From the NCBI RefSeq assembly GCF_011682055.1, contig NZ_JAAQOM010000007.1, positions 248,001 to 312,000 on the forward strand: 64,000 nt of DNA, read 5' to 3'. The position numbers and the translations under genes are program-made. The notes under the pieces are model-generated. The model was not told where the DNA came from. It did not search any database and worked only from the letters and a program-made list of their open reading frames with translations. Origin of the DNA: Telluria antibiotica (GTDB lineage Bacteria > Pseudomonadota > Gammaproteobacteria > Burkholderiales > Burkholderiaceae_D). This document shows, in pieces, positions 53,334 to 63,293 of the stretch; position 1 is the first letter of the stretch; each line of letters opens with the position of its first letter.

Positions 53334-54053
53334 ATGGGTAAAACGAAGCTCGCCGTCCTGTTGGCGACCGGCTTGATCACGTCGTGCGTCGGCGCGCAGA
53401 ACGCGGTCGAGGCGAACATCAAGAAGTCGCTCGAGCCGCGCCTGGGCGCGAAGATCGAGTCGATCAAGGAAACGCCGTACGCCGGCTTGTACGAAGTGCG
53501 CGTTGCCGGTGACATCCTGTACACGGACAAGAAAGGCGAATACCTGGTCATCGGCCACGTCTACGATGCGAAGTCCACGCGCGACCTGACGCGCGAGCGC
53601 ATCGAGGACATCAACAAGATCAAGTTCTCCGACCTGCCGCTGAACGACGCCATCAAGCAGGTGAAGGGCAACGGCAAGCGCGTGATCGCCGTGTTCGAAG
53701 ACCCGAACTGCGGCTACTGCAAGCGCCTGCGCCAGACGACGCTGAAGGACATGGACAACGTGACGATCTACACGTTCCTGTACAACATCCTGTCGCCGGA
53801 CTCGTTCGAGAAGTCGAAGAACGTCTGGTGCTCGCCGGACCGCGCAAAGGCGTGGGATGATTGGATGATCAATGGCAAGTCGGCACCGGCCGCGCCCGCG
53901 AACTGCGAGACCCCGAACGAGAAAGTGGTGGCGCTGGGCCAGAAGCTGCACATCACGGGTACGCCGGCCATCTTCTTCTCGGACGGCACGCGGATTCCGG
54001 GTGCGGTCGACCAGAAAACGCTGGAAGCCAAGCTGGCTTCCCTCAAGCAGTAA
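53334..54053 (+). CDS. dsbC: DsbC-family thiol:disulfide interchange protein
   Basis: 239 residues with a Sec signal ending near CVGAQ. N-terminal dimerisation domain (about 25-100, YAGLYEVRVAGDILYTDKKG) and thioredoxin-like domain with the active site CGYC (C126, C129) and cis-Pro loop HITGTPAIFFSDGTRI. It isomerises disulfides in the periplasm. A strong terminator follows. Placement after a ubiH-family gene recurs in betaproteobacteria. Confidence 0.93.
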   Translation: MGKTKLAVLLATGLITSCVGAQNAVEANIKKSLEPRLGAKIESIKETPYAGLYEVRVAGDILYTDKKGEYLVIGHVYDAKSTRDLTRERIEDINKIKFSDLPLNDAIKQVKGNGKRVIAVFEDPNCGYCKRLRQTTLKDMDNVTIYTFLYNILSPDSFEKSKNVWCSPDRAKAWDDWMINGKSAPAAPANCETPNEKVVALGQKLHITGTPAIFFSDGTRIPGAVDQKTLEAKLASLKQ

Positions 54054-54058
54054 TCGAA

Positions 54059-54081
54059 GCCCGGCACCGCCGGGTTTTTTT
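54059..54081 (+). terminator. Terminator of dsbC
   Basis: CCCGGC-ACC-GCCGGG followed by TTTTTTT, 5 bases after the stop. Confidence 0.9.
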
Positions 54082-54100
54082 CACCGCAGTGACGCAACCG

Positions 54101-54167
54101 TTTGGTGGGCGGAGGCCGCCCACCCTACGTATCGCACGCCGTAGGGTGGGCTCCCCGAGCCCACCAA
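54101..54167. repeat. Dispersed GTAGGGTGGG repeat, copy 2
   Basis: TGGTGGGCGGAGGCCGCCCACC forms a hairpin (in pieces GGTGGGCGG and CCGCCCACC); after a spacer GTAGGGTGGGCTC and GAGCCCACC form a second one. The second arm matches, inverted, the end of the copy at 42043. Confidence 0.65.
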
Positions 54168-54203
54168 GCCCAACGTAACAAAACACCAGAACAGGGAGAA
54201 GAC

Positions 54204-54662
<459 letters not shown>

Positions 54663-54671
54663 GGAGGCCGC

Positions 54672-56876
54672 ATGCGACTCGACCTGATGAAGCATGCCGG
54701 ACCCGTCGGCCTGTCCCGCCGCGGTTTCCTGAAAGCGGGCACCGCGGCCACGGGCGGCCTCGTGCTGGGCTTCGTGCTGCCGGCCGGCGGCCGCCTCGCC
54801 CGCGCCGCCGACGCCGCCAAGCCGACCGTCTACGCGCCGAACGCCTTCCTGCGCGTGGCGCCGGACAACACGGTGACCGTGATCGTCAACCGGCTGGAAT
54901 TCGGCCAGGGCGTGCACACGGGCCTGCCGATGGTGCTCGCGGACGAGCTGGACGCCGACTGGAGCCAGATGCGCGCCGAGCTTGCGCCCGCCGGCGACGT
55001 GTACAAGGACCCCGTGTTCGGCATCCAGATCACGGGAGGCTCGGGCACGATCGCCCACTCGTTCACGCAGTACCGCGAAGTGGGCGCCCGCGCCCGCGCG
55101 ATGCTCGTCGCCGCGGCGGCGCAGCAGTGGAAGGTCGACCCGTCCCAATGCCGCACGGCGAAGGGCGTCGTCTACGGCCCGGCTGGGCGGAAGGCGACCT
55201 ATGGCGCGCTGGTCGACGCGGCGAAGGCGCAGCCGGTGCCGGAGACGGTCGCGCTGAAGGACCAGAAGGCGTTCCGCTACATCGGCAAGCCGATGCCGCG
55301 CCTCGATGCGCGTGCCAAGTCGACGGGCCGCCAGCAGTTCGGCATCGACGTCAAGCCGGCCGGCACGAAGGTCGCCGTCGTTGCGCACCCGCCCGTGTTC
55401 GGCGCGAAGGTGGCGAAGTTCGACGCGGCGAAAGCGCAGGCCGTGCGCGGCGTGATCGCCGTGCTGGAAGTGCCGGTGGACCGGGGCGGCAGCGGCGTGG
55501 CCGTCGTCGCGGACGGCTACTGGCCCGCGAAGCAGGCGCGCGACCTGCTGGCCATCCAGTGGGACACGGGCGCCGTCGAGAAGGCCGACAGCGCCAAGCA
55601 ACTGGCGCAATTCGTCGAGGTGGCGAAAACGCCGGGCGCCGTCGCGCGCAAGGCCGACACGGCCAAGCTGGCCGGCGCCGCGAAGAAAATCTCCGCGGTC
55701 TATGAATTCCCGTACCTGGCGCACGCACCGATGGAGCCGATCAACTGCACGGTCGACCTGAAGGATGACGCCTGCACCCTGTGGGTCGGTTCGCAATTCC
55801 AGGGCGTCGACCAGGCCGCGGCCGCGGCAGTGGTGGGCCTCAAGCCCGAGCAGGTCACGCTGAACACGATGATGGCGGGCGGCGGCTTCGGCCGGCGCGC
55901 CACGCCCACGTCGGACTTCGTCGTCGAAGCCGCCCATGTCGCCAAGGCGTACAAGGCGGCGGGCCATGCGGGCCCCGTGAAGCTGATCTGGAGCCGCGAG
56001 GACGACATCCGCGGCGGCTACTACCGCCCGTCGCACGTGCACCGCGCCGACATCGGGCTGGATGCCGCCGGCAACATCGTCGCGTGGGACCACGCGATCG
56101 TCGGCCAGTCGATCATGGCCGGCACCACGTTCGAACCGTTCATGATCAAGAACGGCGTCGACAACACGATGGTCGAGGGCATGGGCGAACCGTACGACGT
56201 GCCGCTGAACCTGACGGCGCATTCCGCCAAGGCCAACGTGCCCGTGCTGTGGTGGCGCTCCGTGGGCTCCACGCACACGGCGTTCGTGATGGAGACGCTG
56301 ATCGACGAGGCCGCGCACGCGGCCGGCCAGGACCCGGTCGCGTACCGCAAGAAGCTGATCGACGCGAAGCACGTGCGCCATCACGCGGCGCTGGACCTCG
56401 CCGTGGCGAAGTCCGGCTACGGCAAGAAGACCATGCCGAAAGGGCGCGCGTACGGCGTGGCGCTGCACGAGTCGTTCAACACCGTCGTCGCGTACGTCGT
56501 CGAGGCTTCCGTCGTCGACGGCAGCCCGAAGCTGCACAAGGTGACGGCGGCCGTGCACTGCAACCTCCCGGTCAACCCGATGTCGATCGAGGCGCAGATC
56601 CAGGGTGCGGCGCTGATGGGCCTCGGCACCACGTTGCCGGGTGCGCGCATCACGCTGAAGGACGGCGTCGTCGAGCAGCAGAACTTCAACGACTACACGG
56701 TGGCGCGCATGAACGACATGCCGCACATCGACGTGTTCATCGTGCCGTCGCAGGATGCGCCGACGGGCATCGGCGAACCGGGCCTGCCGCCGCTGGCGCC
56801 GGCGCTGGCCAATGCCGTGTTCCAGCTGACCGGCAAGCGCCTGCGCAAGCTGCCGTTCGACCTGGCGTCGGCCTGA
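54672..56876 (+). CDS. iorB: Molybdopterin-binding subunit (IorB type), Tat-exported
   Basis: 734 residues. The N-terminus SRRGFLKAGTAATGGLVLGF is a twin-arginine signal, so the folded enzyme with its cofactor is exported. Molybdenum hydroxylase motifs: RLEFGQGVHTGLPMVLADEL, TGGSGTIAHSFTQYREVGA, MMAGGGFGRRATPTSDFVVE, LWWRSVGSTHTAFVMETLID, and the catalytic Glu in TGIGEPGLPPLAPALANAVF. It hydroxylates an N-heterocycle or aldehyde; substrate unknown. The next gene encodes a MobA/MocA-like enzyme two bases after the stop. Confidence 0.92.
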   Translation: MRLDLMKHAGPVGLSRRGFLKAGTAATGGLVLGFVLPAGGRLARAADAAKPTVYAPNAFLRVAPDNTVTVIVNRLEFGQGVHTGLPMVLADELDADWSQMRAELAPAGDVYKDPVFGIQITGGSGTIAHSFTQYREVGARARAMLVAAAAQQWKVDPSQCRTAKGVVYGPAGRKATYGALVDAAKAQPVPETVALKDQKAFRYIGKPMPRLDARAKSTGRQQFGIDVKPAGTKVAVVAHPPVFGAKVAKFDAAKAQAVRGVIAVLEVPVDRGGSGVAVVADGYWPAKQARDLLAIQWDTGAVEKADSAKQLAQFVEVAKTPGAVARKADTAKLAGAAKKISAVYEFPYLAHAPMEPINCTVDLKDDACTLWVGSQFQGVDQAAAAAVVGLKPEQVTLNTMMAGGGFGRRATPTSDFVVEAAHVAKAYKAAGHAGPVKLIWSREDDIRGGYYRPSHVHRADIGLDAAGNIVAWDHAIVGQSIMAGTTFEPFMIKNGVDNTMVEGMGEPYDVPLNLTAHSAKANVPVLWWRSVGSTHTAFVMETLIDEAAHAAGQDPVAYRKKLIDAKHVRHHAALDLAVAKSGYGKKTMPKGRAYGVALHESFNTVVAYVVEASVVDGSPKLHKVTAAVHCNLPVNPMSIEAQIQGAALMGLGTTLPGARITLKDGVVEQQNFNDYTVARMNDMPHIDVFIVPSQDAPTGIGEPGLPPLAPALANAVFQLTGKRLRKLPFDLASA

Positions 56877-56878
56877 CC

Positions 56879-57475
56879 GTGGACGCCCTCGCGCCGGCCG
56901 GCATCCTGCTGGCTGCCGGCCGCGGGCGCCGCTTCGACCCCGCCGGGCTGCGCAACAAGCTGCTGCAGCCGCTGGCGGACGGCGAGCCCGTCGTCGTGGC
57001 AGGCGCGCGCAAGCTGCTGGCCGCCGTGCCGCGCGTCGTGGCCGTCGTGGCGCCGGACGACGGGGGCGTCGGAGCCCATCTGTCCGCGCTCGGTTGCGAC
57101 GTCACCGTCTGCCCCGACGCCGACAGCGGCATGGCGCAATCGCTCACGCACGCCATCCGGCACACGCTGGCGTGGGCACCGGCGCCGCGGGCGTGGCTCG
57201 TGGCGCTGGGCGACATGCCTTACGTGGGCGTCCCCACATTGCAGGCGTTGGCCGCCGCGCTGGCGGCGGGCGCCGGCATCGCGGCACCCGTCCTGGATGG
57301 ACGGCGCGGCAATCCCGTCGGCTTCGGCGCCGTCCACCTCGACGCATTGCTCGCCTTGCGCGGCGACGCGGGCGCGCGCCGCCTGCTGCAGGCGTTTCCC
57401 GTGACGGACATCGCGGTGCGCGACGCGGGCATCTTCCGCGACGTCGACACCCCGGCGGACCTGATGGAACCGTGA
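56879..57475 (+). CDS. MobA/MocA-like nucleotidyltransferase
   Basis: 198 residues from GTG at 56879, two bases after the iorB stop; the much longer open frame is shadow of iorB. NTP-transferase motif GILLAAGRGRRFDPAGLRNK, metal-site LVALGDMPYVGVPTLQAL and APVLDGRRGNPVGFG. This is the MobA/MocA family. In this position MocA, which makes molybdopterin cytosine dinucleotide for xanthine-oxidase-family enzymes, is the most likely identity (inference from context). Confidence 0.88.
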   Translation: MDALAPAGILLAAGRGRRFDPAGLRNKLLQPLADGEPVVVAGARKLLAAVPRVVAVVAPDDGGVGAHLSALGCDVTVCPDADSGMAQSLTHAIRHTLAWAPAPRAWLVALGDMPYVGVPTLQALAAALAAGAGIAAPVLDGRRGNPVGFGAVHLDALLALRGDAGARRLLQAFPVTDIAVRDAGIFRDVDTPADLMEP

Positions 57476-57563
57476 CGTGACCGTAACGCGACCGTGTGAA
57501 CACCCTCATTTCTGAAAAATCCGATTACACTACGGCGCATCGGAGAGAGATTGTTCACGTCAT

Positions 57564-59384
57564 ATGAAAAAAGCACCCCAGAAGCAGCCGCCGGCCATCC
57601 TGTACACCATCGTCCCGAAAGACCTGGCCGGACACCTGTTCAACGTCACCGTCACCGTGGCCGAACCGAGTCCGGACGGGCAGGTGTTCGCATTGCCGGC
57701 CTGGATCCCGGGCAGCTACATGATCCGCGAATTCGCCCGCAACATCGTGCGCATCCGCGCGGAGGCCGGCGGGCAGGCGGTGCGGCTGACGAAGCTGGAC
57801 AAGCATAGCTGGCAGGCCGCCCCCGTCGCCGGGCCGCTGACGGTGCATTGCGAAATCTACGCGTGGGACCTGTCCGTGCGCGCCGCCCACCTGGACCAGA
57901 CGCACGGCTTCTTCAACGGCACGAGCGTCTTCCTGCGCGTCGTCGGCCAGGAGGGGCGGCCGCATCTCGTCGACATCCAGCGCCCGCTTGATCCCGGCGC
58001 GCGCAACTGGCGCGTCGCCACGTCGCTGCCGGAAGCGGGCGCCAAGCGCTACGGCTTCGGCACCTACGCTGCGGCCGACTACGACGACCTCGTCGACCAC
58101 CCCGTCGAGATGGGCGACTTTGCGCTCGGCGGCTTCACGGCGCACGGCATCCGCCACGACATCGTGATCACGGGCCGCGTGCCGAACCTCGACATGGCCC
58201 GCCTGGAAAAAGACCTGAAAGCCATTTGCGAAACGCAGATCGCGTTCTTCGAGCCGAAGACGAGGAAGGCGCCGATGGACCGGTACGTGTTCCTGACGAT
58301 GGCCGTCGGCGACGGCTACGGCGGCCTGGAACACCGGGCGTCGACGGCGTTGATCTGTTCCCGCGCCGACCTGCCCACGACGGCCGCGCCCAAGACGGCC
58401 GAGCCGAACGAGGGCTACATCAAGTTCCTGGGCCTGTGCAGCCACGAGTACTTCCACACCTGGAACGTCAAGCGCATCAAGCCGTCCGTGTTCGCCCCGT
58501 ACGACCTGCAGAACGAGAACTACACCCCGCTGCTGTGGCTTTTCGAGGGTTTTACCAGCTATTACGACGACCTGATGCTCGTGCGCAGCGGCATCATCAG
58601 CGAGGCGACGTATTTCAAGCTGCTCGCCAAGACGGTCGGCAGCGTCCTGCGCGGCACGGGCCGCACGAAGCAGAGCATCGCCGATTCCAGCTTCGACGCG
58701 TGGAGCAAGTACTACCGCCAGGACGAGAACGCGCCGAACGCCATCATCAGCTATTACACGAAAGGGGCCCTCGTCGGCCTCGCGTTCGACCTGACGATCC
58801 GCGCGAAGACGGACGGCGCGAAGTCGCTGGACGACGTCATGCTGGCCCTGTGGGACCGCTACGGCCGCGATTTCTACAGCGGCGGTGCGCGCGGCGTGAC
58901 GGAGCAGGACGTGGAAAGCCTGTTCGACGAGGTGAGCGGCGTACGTTTGAAATCCATCTTCGACCGCTACATCCGCGGCACCGAGGACATCCCCCTGGCC
59001 AAGCTGTACGCGCCGTTCAGCGTGAAGGTGACGGAAGAGCGCAAGAGCGCCAAGCCGTCGCTGGACGCCGGCATCGGCCGCGACGCCGGCGGCGCCAAGC
59101 TGACGCAGGTGCATGAAGACGGCGCCGCGCACCAGGCGGGCCTGTCGGCCGGCGACGTGCTGATCGCCGTGGACGGCCTGCGCGTGAACGGCAATCCGTC
59201 GAACCTCGACCAGCTGCTCGCGCGCTACCGCGTGGACGACACGGTGACCGTGCACGCGTTCCGCCGCGACGAGCTGATGACGTTCGACGTGACCCTGCAG
59301 GGCGACCGCGTGCCGTGCGTGCAGATCAGCGTCGCGCCGGGCACGCGCAAGGGCCCGGCGGTGAAGCGGCCGAGCGCGAGTTAA
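57564..59384 (+). CDS. M61 family metallopeptidase with PDZ domain
   Basis: 606 residues, no signal peptide. Zinc motif HEYFH (H294, E295, H298) in LGLCSHEYFHTWNVKRIKP, third ligand in LLWLFEGFTSYYDDLM. The preceding GYGGLEHRAST (GGxEH) is the gluzincin substrate-binding motif. A PDZ domain (about 490-580) contains VHEDGAAHQAGLSAGDVLIA. This is the glycyl-aminopeptidase family typified by Sphingomonas M61 peptidase. It ends in a 4-base overlap with the convergent histidine kinase gene. Confidence 0.93.
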   Translation: MKKAPQKQPPAILYTIVPKDLAGHLFNVTVTVAEPSPDGQVFALPAWIPGSYMIREFARNIVRIRAEAGGQAVRLTKLDKHSWQAAPVAGPLTVHCEIYAWDLSVRAAHLDQTHGFFNGTSVFLRVVGQEGRPHLVDIQRPLDPGARNWRVATSLPEAGAKRYGFGTYAAADYDDLVDHPVEMGDFALGGFTAHGIRHDIVITGRVPNLDMARLEKDLKAICETQIAFFEPKTRKAPMDRYVFLTMAVGDGYGGLEHRASTALICSRADLPTTAAPKTAEPNEGYIKFLGLCSHEYFHTWNVKRIKPSVFAPYDLQNENYTPLLWLFEGFTSYYDDLMLVRSGIISEATYFKLLAKTVGSVLRGTGRTKQSIADSSFDAWSKYYRQDENAPNAIISYYTKGALVGLAFDLTIRAKTDGAKSLDDVMLALWDRYGRDFYSGGARGVTEQDVESLFDEVSGVRLKSIFDRYIRGTEDIPLAKLYAPFSVKVTEERKSAKPSLDAGIGRDAGGAKLTQVHEDGAAHQAGLSAGDVLIAVDGLRVNGNPSNLDQLLARYRVDDTVTVHAFRRDELMTFDVTLQGDRVPCVQISVAPGTRKGPAVKRPSAS

Positions 59385-60943
59385 GCCGGAAGGTACGACC
59401 GCAGCAGGTCGAAATCGATCGGCTTCGTGAGGTGGCGGTCGAACCCGGCCGCGAACGCGCGCTCGCGGTCCTTCTGCTGCCCCCAGCCCGTCGTCGCGAT
59501 CAAGGTCATCGCGGCGCCTGACGGCAACTGGCGTACCCGGCGCGCCAGCTCGTAGCCGTTCATGTCCGGCAGGCCGATGTCGAGCAGCGCCACGGCCGGC
59601 GCGAAGCCGGGCAGCATCTCGAGCGCGCGGGCGGCCGTCGCTGCCGTCCGCACGTCGCAGCCGTGCAGCTCCAACGTCATGGCCAGCGTCTCGGCGGCAT
59701 CCTCGTTGTCGTCCACGACGAGCACGCGCACCTGGGCCGGTACCGCTTCGGCGGACAGTGGCGTCGCCGGGGCCGGCACACACATGCTGCCCTGCGCGAG
59801 CGGCAGGCGGAGCGTGAACGTGCTGCCGAGGCCCGGCCCGGCGCTGTCGGCGTGCACGCTGCCGCCGTGCAACTCGACGATGCCGCGCACGAGCGCGAGG
59901 CCGATGCCGAGGCCCCCCTTCGAGCGCTCCAGCGCCGGCTCGAGCTGCGAGAACATGTCGAAAACGGTGGCGAGGGCGGAGGCGGGCAGGCCGATGCCGT
60001 TGTCGCGCACGGCGATCTCGGCCCGGCCGTCCTCGCACGACAGGCGCAATTCGATCGTGCCGCCATCCGGCGTGTACTTGGCCGCGTTGGTCAGCAGGTT
60101 GATGACGACCTGCGCCAGCCGCGTCGCATCGCCGTCGACGATCACGGGCGGCTCGGCGATCGCCAGGCGCAGCGTGTGGCGCGCCGCTTCCATCGTCGCC
60201 ACGAGGTCGTGTGCGGCACCCTGCACGAGGGCCGACAGTTCGACGGGCGCGCTGCGCAGCTGCATGCGTCCCTGCGTGATGCGCGAGACTTCCATCAGGT
60301 CGTCGACGAGCCGCGTCAGGTGGCGCAGCTGCCGGTCGAACGCCTGCAGCAGGCGCTCGTCCGTGCCGCGGCCGAACTTGAGCTTGAGGACGTCGAGCGC
60401 GCTGCGCATCGGTGCCAGCGGGTTGCGCAGTTCGTGCGACAACGTGGCGAGGAATTCGTCCTTGCGGCGGTCGGCCGCCGACAGCTGTGCGTTCAGCTTC
60501 TGCAGCTCCGCTTCGGCGCTGCGGCGCGCGTCCAGCGCCGCTTCCGCCGCCTTGCGTGCCGCCAGCAATTCACGTTCGTACGCGCGCCGGTCCGACGCCT
60601 TGAACAGCGCCCAGTGATCGACCGTGCCGCCCTCGTGTTCGCGGCGGCTGATGTTGATCAGCATGGGCAGGCGTTCCTGGCGCCGGTTGCGCAGGTCGAC
60701 CTGGATCTCGGCCACGGAACCCTGTACCTGCAGGATCGGCTGGCAATGCGTGTGATAGAACAGGCGCGCGCCGACGGGCAGCAGGTCCTGCATGCGCAGC
60801 TTGCCGACGAGTTCTTCTGCCGTGTAGCCGAGCCACGTGCACGCCGTGCCGTTCGCCCGCAGGATGACGCCGTCGGCCGCCGTCACCAGCAGGGCGCACG
60901 CCGCATGCTCGAACAGGATGTCGCCGGTCGGCGGAGTGGACAC
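59381..60943 (-). CDS. PAS-domain hybrid histidine kinase with receiver
   Basis: 520 residues from GTG at 60943, 5 bases after the rsbQ stop; no ATG is available nearby. A single PAS domain (8-115: HAACALLVTAADGVILRANG, LFYHTHCQPILQVQGSVAEI), a short coiled coil, the HisKA domain with H170 in ATLSHELRNPLAP, an HATPase domain (NLLTNAAKYTPDG, VRDNGIGLP, GGLGIGLALVRGIVELHGG) and a C-terminal receiver with D455 in VALLDIGLPDMNG. No membrane segment. The operon with RsbQ suggests the PAS domain senses a small molecule produced or presented by the hydrolase, as for RsbQ-RsbP in Bacillus. Confidence 0.92.
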   Translation of the reverse strand: MSTPPTGDILFEHAACALLVTAADGVILRANGTACTWLGYTAEELVGKLRMQDLLPVGARLFYHTHCQPILQVQGSVAEIQVDLRNRRQERLPMLINISRREHEGGTVDHWALFKASDRRAYERELLAARKAAEAALDARRSAEAELQKLNAQLSAADRRKDEFLATLSHELRNPLAPMRSALDVLKLKFGRGTDERLLQAFDRQLRHLTRLVDDLMEVSRITQGRMQLRSAPVELSALVQGAAHDLVATMEAARHTLRLAIAEPPVIVDGDATRLAQVVINLLTNAAKYTPDGGTIELRLSCEDGRAEIAVRDNGIGLPASALATVFDMFSQLEPALERSKGGLGIGLALVRGIVELHGGSVHADSAGPGLGSTFTLRLPLAQGSMCVPAPATPLSAEAVPAQVRVLVVDDNEDAAETLAMTLELHGCDVRTAATAARALEMLPGFAPAVALLDIGLPDMNGYELARRVRQLPSGAAMTLIATTGWGQQKDRERAFAAGFDRHLTKPIDFDLLRSYLPA

Positions 60944-60948
60944 GGGGA

Positions 60949-61755
60949 TCAGCGCAGGGCGTGCGCGAGGAAGTTGTCGATGGCGCGCGAGCTTGCCGTC
61001 GGCGCGCTCATGTGCGGGCAGTGGCCGACGTTGTCGATGATGTGCAGCGTGCTGTTCGGCATGTGCCGGTGCAGGAAGTCGCCCACTGCGCGCGGCGCCA
61101 CGAGGTCGTCGCTGCATTGCAGGATGAGGGCCGGCACCGTGGACCGGGCCACGTCCGCGCGATGGTCGGACAGGAACGTCACGCGCGCAAAATGCTTGGC
61201 GATCTCGGGATCGTTGCGGCAAAAGCTGTCCGTCAGCTCCGCGCGCAGCTCCGGGCGGTCGGGCACGCCCATGATCGCGGGCGCCAGGCTGCTCGACCAG
61301 CCGAGGTAGTTGGCGTCCATCGTCTCGAGCAGCTCGTCGATGTCCTCCCGGCTGAACCCGCCGACATAGTCGCCGTCGTTGATGTAGCAGGGCGACGGGC
61401 CGACCATCACTTGCGCGACGAATTTCTCGGGCGCCTGGATCGTGGCCAGCAGGCCGATCATCGTGCTGACGGAGTGGCCGACGAAGACGACGGGGCCCGT
61501 CGCGCATTCGTCGACGATCTCGAGCAGGTCGTCTGCGTAGCCCTGCAGCGTGCCGTATTTGGCGCGGTCGTACGCGGACAGGTCGGAACCGCCGCTGCCG
61601 ACGAGGTCGAACGAGATCGTCCTGAACCGGTCTTCGTAGGCGGGCGCGAGGAAACGCCACATGGTCTGGTCGCAACCGAAGCCGTGGGCGAACACCATCG
61701 TCGCCGGGCCGTTGCCGGCCAGCCGGACGTTATTTCTGCGCTGCACTGTCGACAT
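60949..61755 (-). CDS. rsbQ: RsbQ-type alpha/beta hydrolase
   Basis: 268 residues from ATG at 61755; the longer frame enters the AT-rich promoter. NVRLAGNGPATMVFAHGFGCDQTMWRF (read as NNVRLAGNG and FAHGFGCDQ), nucleophile S95 in VGHSVSTMIG, acid in CSDDLVAPRAVG and His in NVGHCPHMSAP. These are RsbQ/KAI2/D14-family signatures. In Bacillus subtilis RsbQ is required for the PAS-phosphatase RsbP in energy-stress signalling; in plants the relatives are strigolactone and karrikin receptors. Here the partner is a PAS hybrid histidine kinase. Confidence 0.93.
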   Translation of the reverse strand: MSTVQRRNNVRLAGNGPATMVFAHGFGCDQTMWRFLAPAYEDRFRTISFDLVGSGGSDLSAYDRAKYGTLQGYADDLLEIVDECATGPVVFVGHSVSTMIGLLATIQAPEKFVAQVMVGPSPCYINDGDYVGGFSREDIDELLETMDANYLGWSSSLAPAIMGVPDRPELRAELTDSFCRNDPEIAKHFARVTFLSDHRADVARSTVPALILQCSDDLVAPRAVGDFLHRHMPNSTLHIIDNVGHCPHMSAPTASSRAIDNFLAHALR

Positions 61756-61908
61756 ATTTGTAAAAAATTTAAAAATGTAACATCGGATTATAGGCCAATT
61801 AACGCTGAGCGCACGCACGCGTGGTAAATAACGGCCGGGGTGCTCACGCGCCCCTTCGCCAGCCGCCAGCACGTCGACCATCGCACGGATCGCGGCGGTC
61901 GACGGCCG

Positions 61909-62418
61909 TCATTCGTGCGCCTGCTCCTCCGCCAGGCTGCGCAGCTGGAACCGTGCGTCGTCCGCGAACAGGAAGGTTTCCGAGAACGTGAGGCTGCCCG
62001 CCGGCGTCGCCAACTGCTGCGGCGGCGGCAGCGGCGCGCTGCGTTGCACGGAGGCCATCGCGATGGTGGCGGCGTCCGGGTTGCGCGACCGCTGCACGTT
62101 CACGTCCTGCACGCGGCCATTGGCGGCAACCGTGATCTCGAGCACGACGACGGCGGGCAGTTGCGCCGGCAGCGTGCCGGTATAGATGTGGTCGGGATTG
62201 CGGGCGGCCACGTGGCGCGCGACTTGCGTCTTGTAATCGGTGAGGTCGGCGGGCGCCGGCGCCGCGGAGGGCGCCGGCGTGGCAGGGTGGAAGACGTCTG
62301 CCGCGACCCGTTCGACGGACGACGCGACGGCATGTGTTGCCGTCCGCACTTCCGCGCATCCAACCAAGGCCGCCAGCAGCGGGATGGACGCCAGGCCCGC
62401 GCGGTTGATCGTGTTCAT
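61909..62418 (-). CDS. TonB C-terminal-like lipoprotein
   Basis: 169 residues; ATG preceded by GGAGG. Signal with lipobox LVGC (C21). An Ala/Pro-rich linker (PATPAPSAAPAPADL) leads to a TonB/TolA C-terminal-type domain: VVVLEITVAANGRVQDVNVQ, PDAATIAMASVQRSAPLPPP and LTFSETFLF. Unlike true TonB it has a lipid anchor instead of an N-terminal helix, so it is probably a TolA/TonB-like envelope lipoprotein of unknown partner. Confidence 0.82.
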   Translation of the reverse strand: MNTINRAGLASIPLLAALVGCAEVRTATHAVASSVERVAADVFHPATPAPSAAPAPADLTDYKTQVARHVAARNPDHIYTGTLPAQLPAVVVLEITVAANGRVQDVNVQRSRNPDAATIAMASVQRSAPLPPPQQLATPAGSLTFSETFLFADDARFQLRSLAEEQAHE

Positions 62419-62483
62419 GTCGGCACCTCCGGAAAATCGCTGCGCCGTTGTTGTCCCGCGTGCGCTGCGACGTCCGGCGATGC

Positions 62484-63284
62484 TCAGTCGAACAGGCGAC
62501 GCAGCTCCGTGCCTGGATCGGGCGCGCGCATGAACGCTTCGCCCACGAGGAACGCGTGCACGTCGGCGTCGCGCATGCGCTTGACGTCGGCGGGCGCCAG
62601 GATGCCCGACTCGGTGACGACGAGCCGCTCCGCCGGAATGCGCGGCAGCAGGCCGAGCGTCGTATCGAGCGTGACGTCGAAAGTGCGCAGGTTGCGGTTG
62701 TTGATGCCCAAAAGGCGCGTATCGAGCTTCAGCGCCGCATCCAGTTCGTCGCCGTCATGCACTTCGACCAGCACATCCATGCCGAGTTCCTGCGCGCATG
62801 CCTCCAGATCGGCCATCAGGCCGTGATCCAGCGCAGAGACGATCAGCAGGATCGCATCCGCGCCCATCGCCCGCGCTTCGTAGACCTGGTAGGTGTCGAC
62901 GATGAAATCCTTGCGGATCACGGGCAGGTGGCACGCGGCGCGAGCCTGTTTCAGGTACTCGGGCGAGCCCTGGAAGAATTGTACATCCGTGAGCACGGAC
63001 AGGCACGACGCACCGCCCGCTTCGTAGCTTTGCGCGATGTCGGCCGGGCGGAAATCGGCGCGCAGCACGCCTTTCGACGGCGACGCCTTCTTGACTTCGG
63101 CGATCACGCCGGCGCGGCCCGCGGCTATGGTGCGGCGCAGGTTCGCTTCGAAGCCGCGCAGGCCGGCGCGCAGTTCGGCATCGCTTTCGACGTCGCGGCG
63201 CAGGCTGTTGAAGTCACGCTGCCGTTTCGCCGCGGCGACTTCGGTGGCTTTGACGTCGAGGATCTTGTTCAGGATATCGGACAT
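62484..63284 (-). CDS. trpC: Indole-3-glycerol phosphate synthase
   Basis: 266 residues. [19 protein letters not shown] (catalytic Lys region), [64 protein letters not shown] and [12 protein letters not shown] are the IGPS signature. It closes the indole ring in tryptophan synthesis (cytoplasm). It is downstream of a lysE-family gene and the end of trpD on the same strand. Confidence 0.96.
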   Translation of the reverse strand: MSDILNKILDVKATEVAAAKRQRDFNSLRRDVESDAELRAGLRGFEANLRRTIAAGRAGVIAEVKKASPSKGVLRADFRPADIAQSYEAGGASCLSVLTDVQFFQGSPEYLKQARAACHLPVIRKDFIVDTYQVYEARAMGADAILLIVSALDHGLMADLEACAQELGMDVLVEVHDGDELDAALKLDTRLLGINNRNLRTFDVTLDTTLGLLPRIPAERLVVTESGILAPADVKRMRDADVHAFLVGEAFMRAPDPGTELRRLFD

Positions 63285-63293
63285 GGTGGACCT

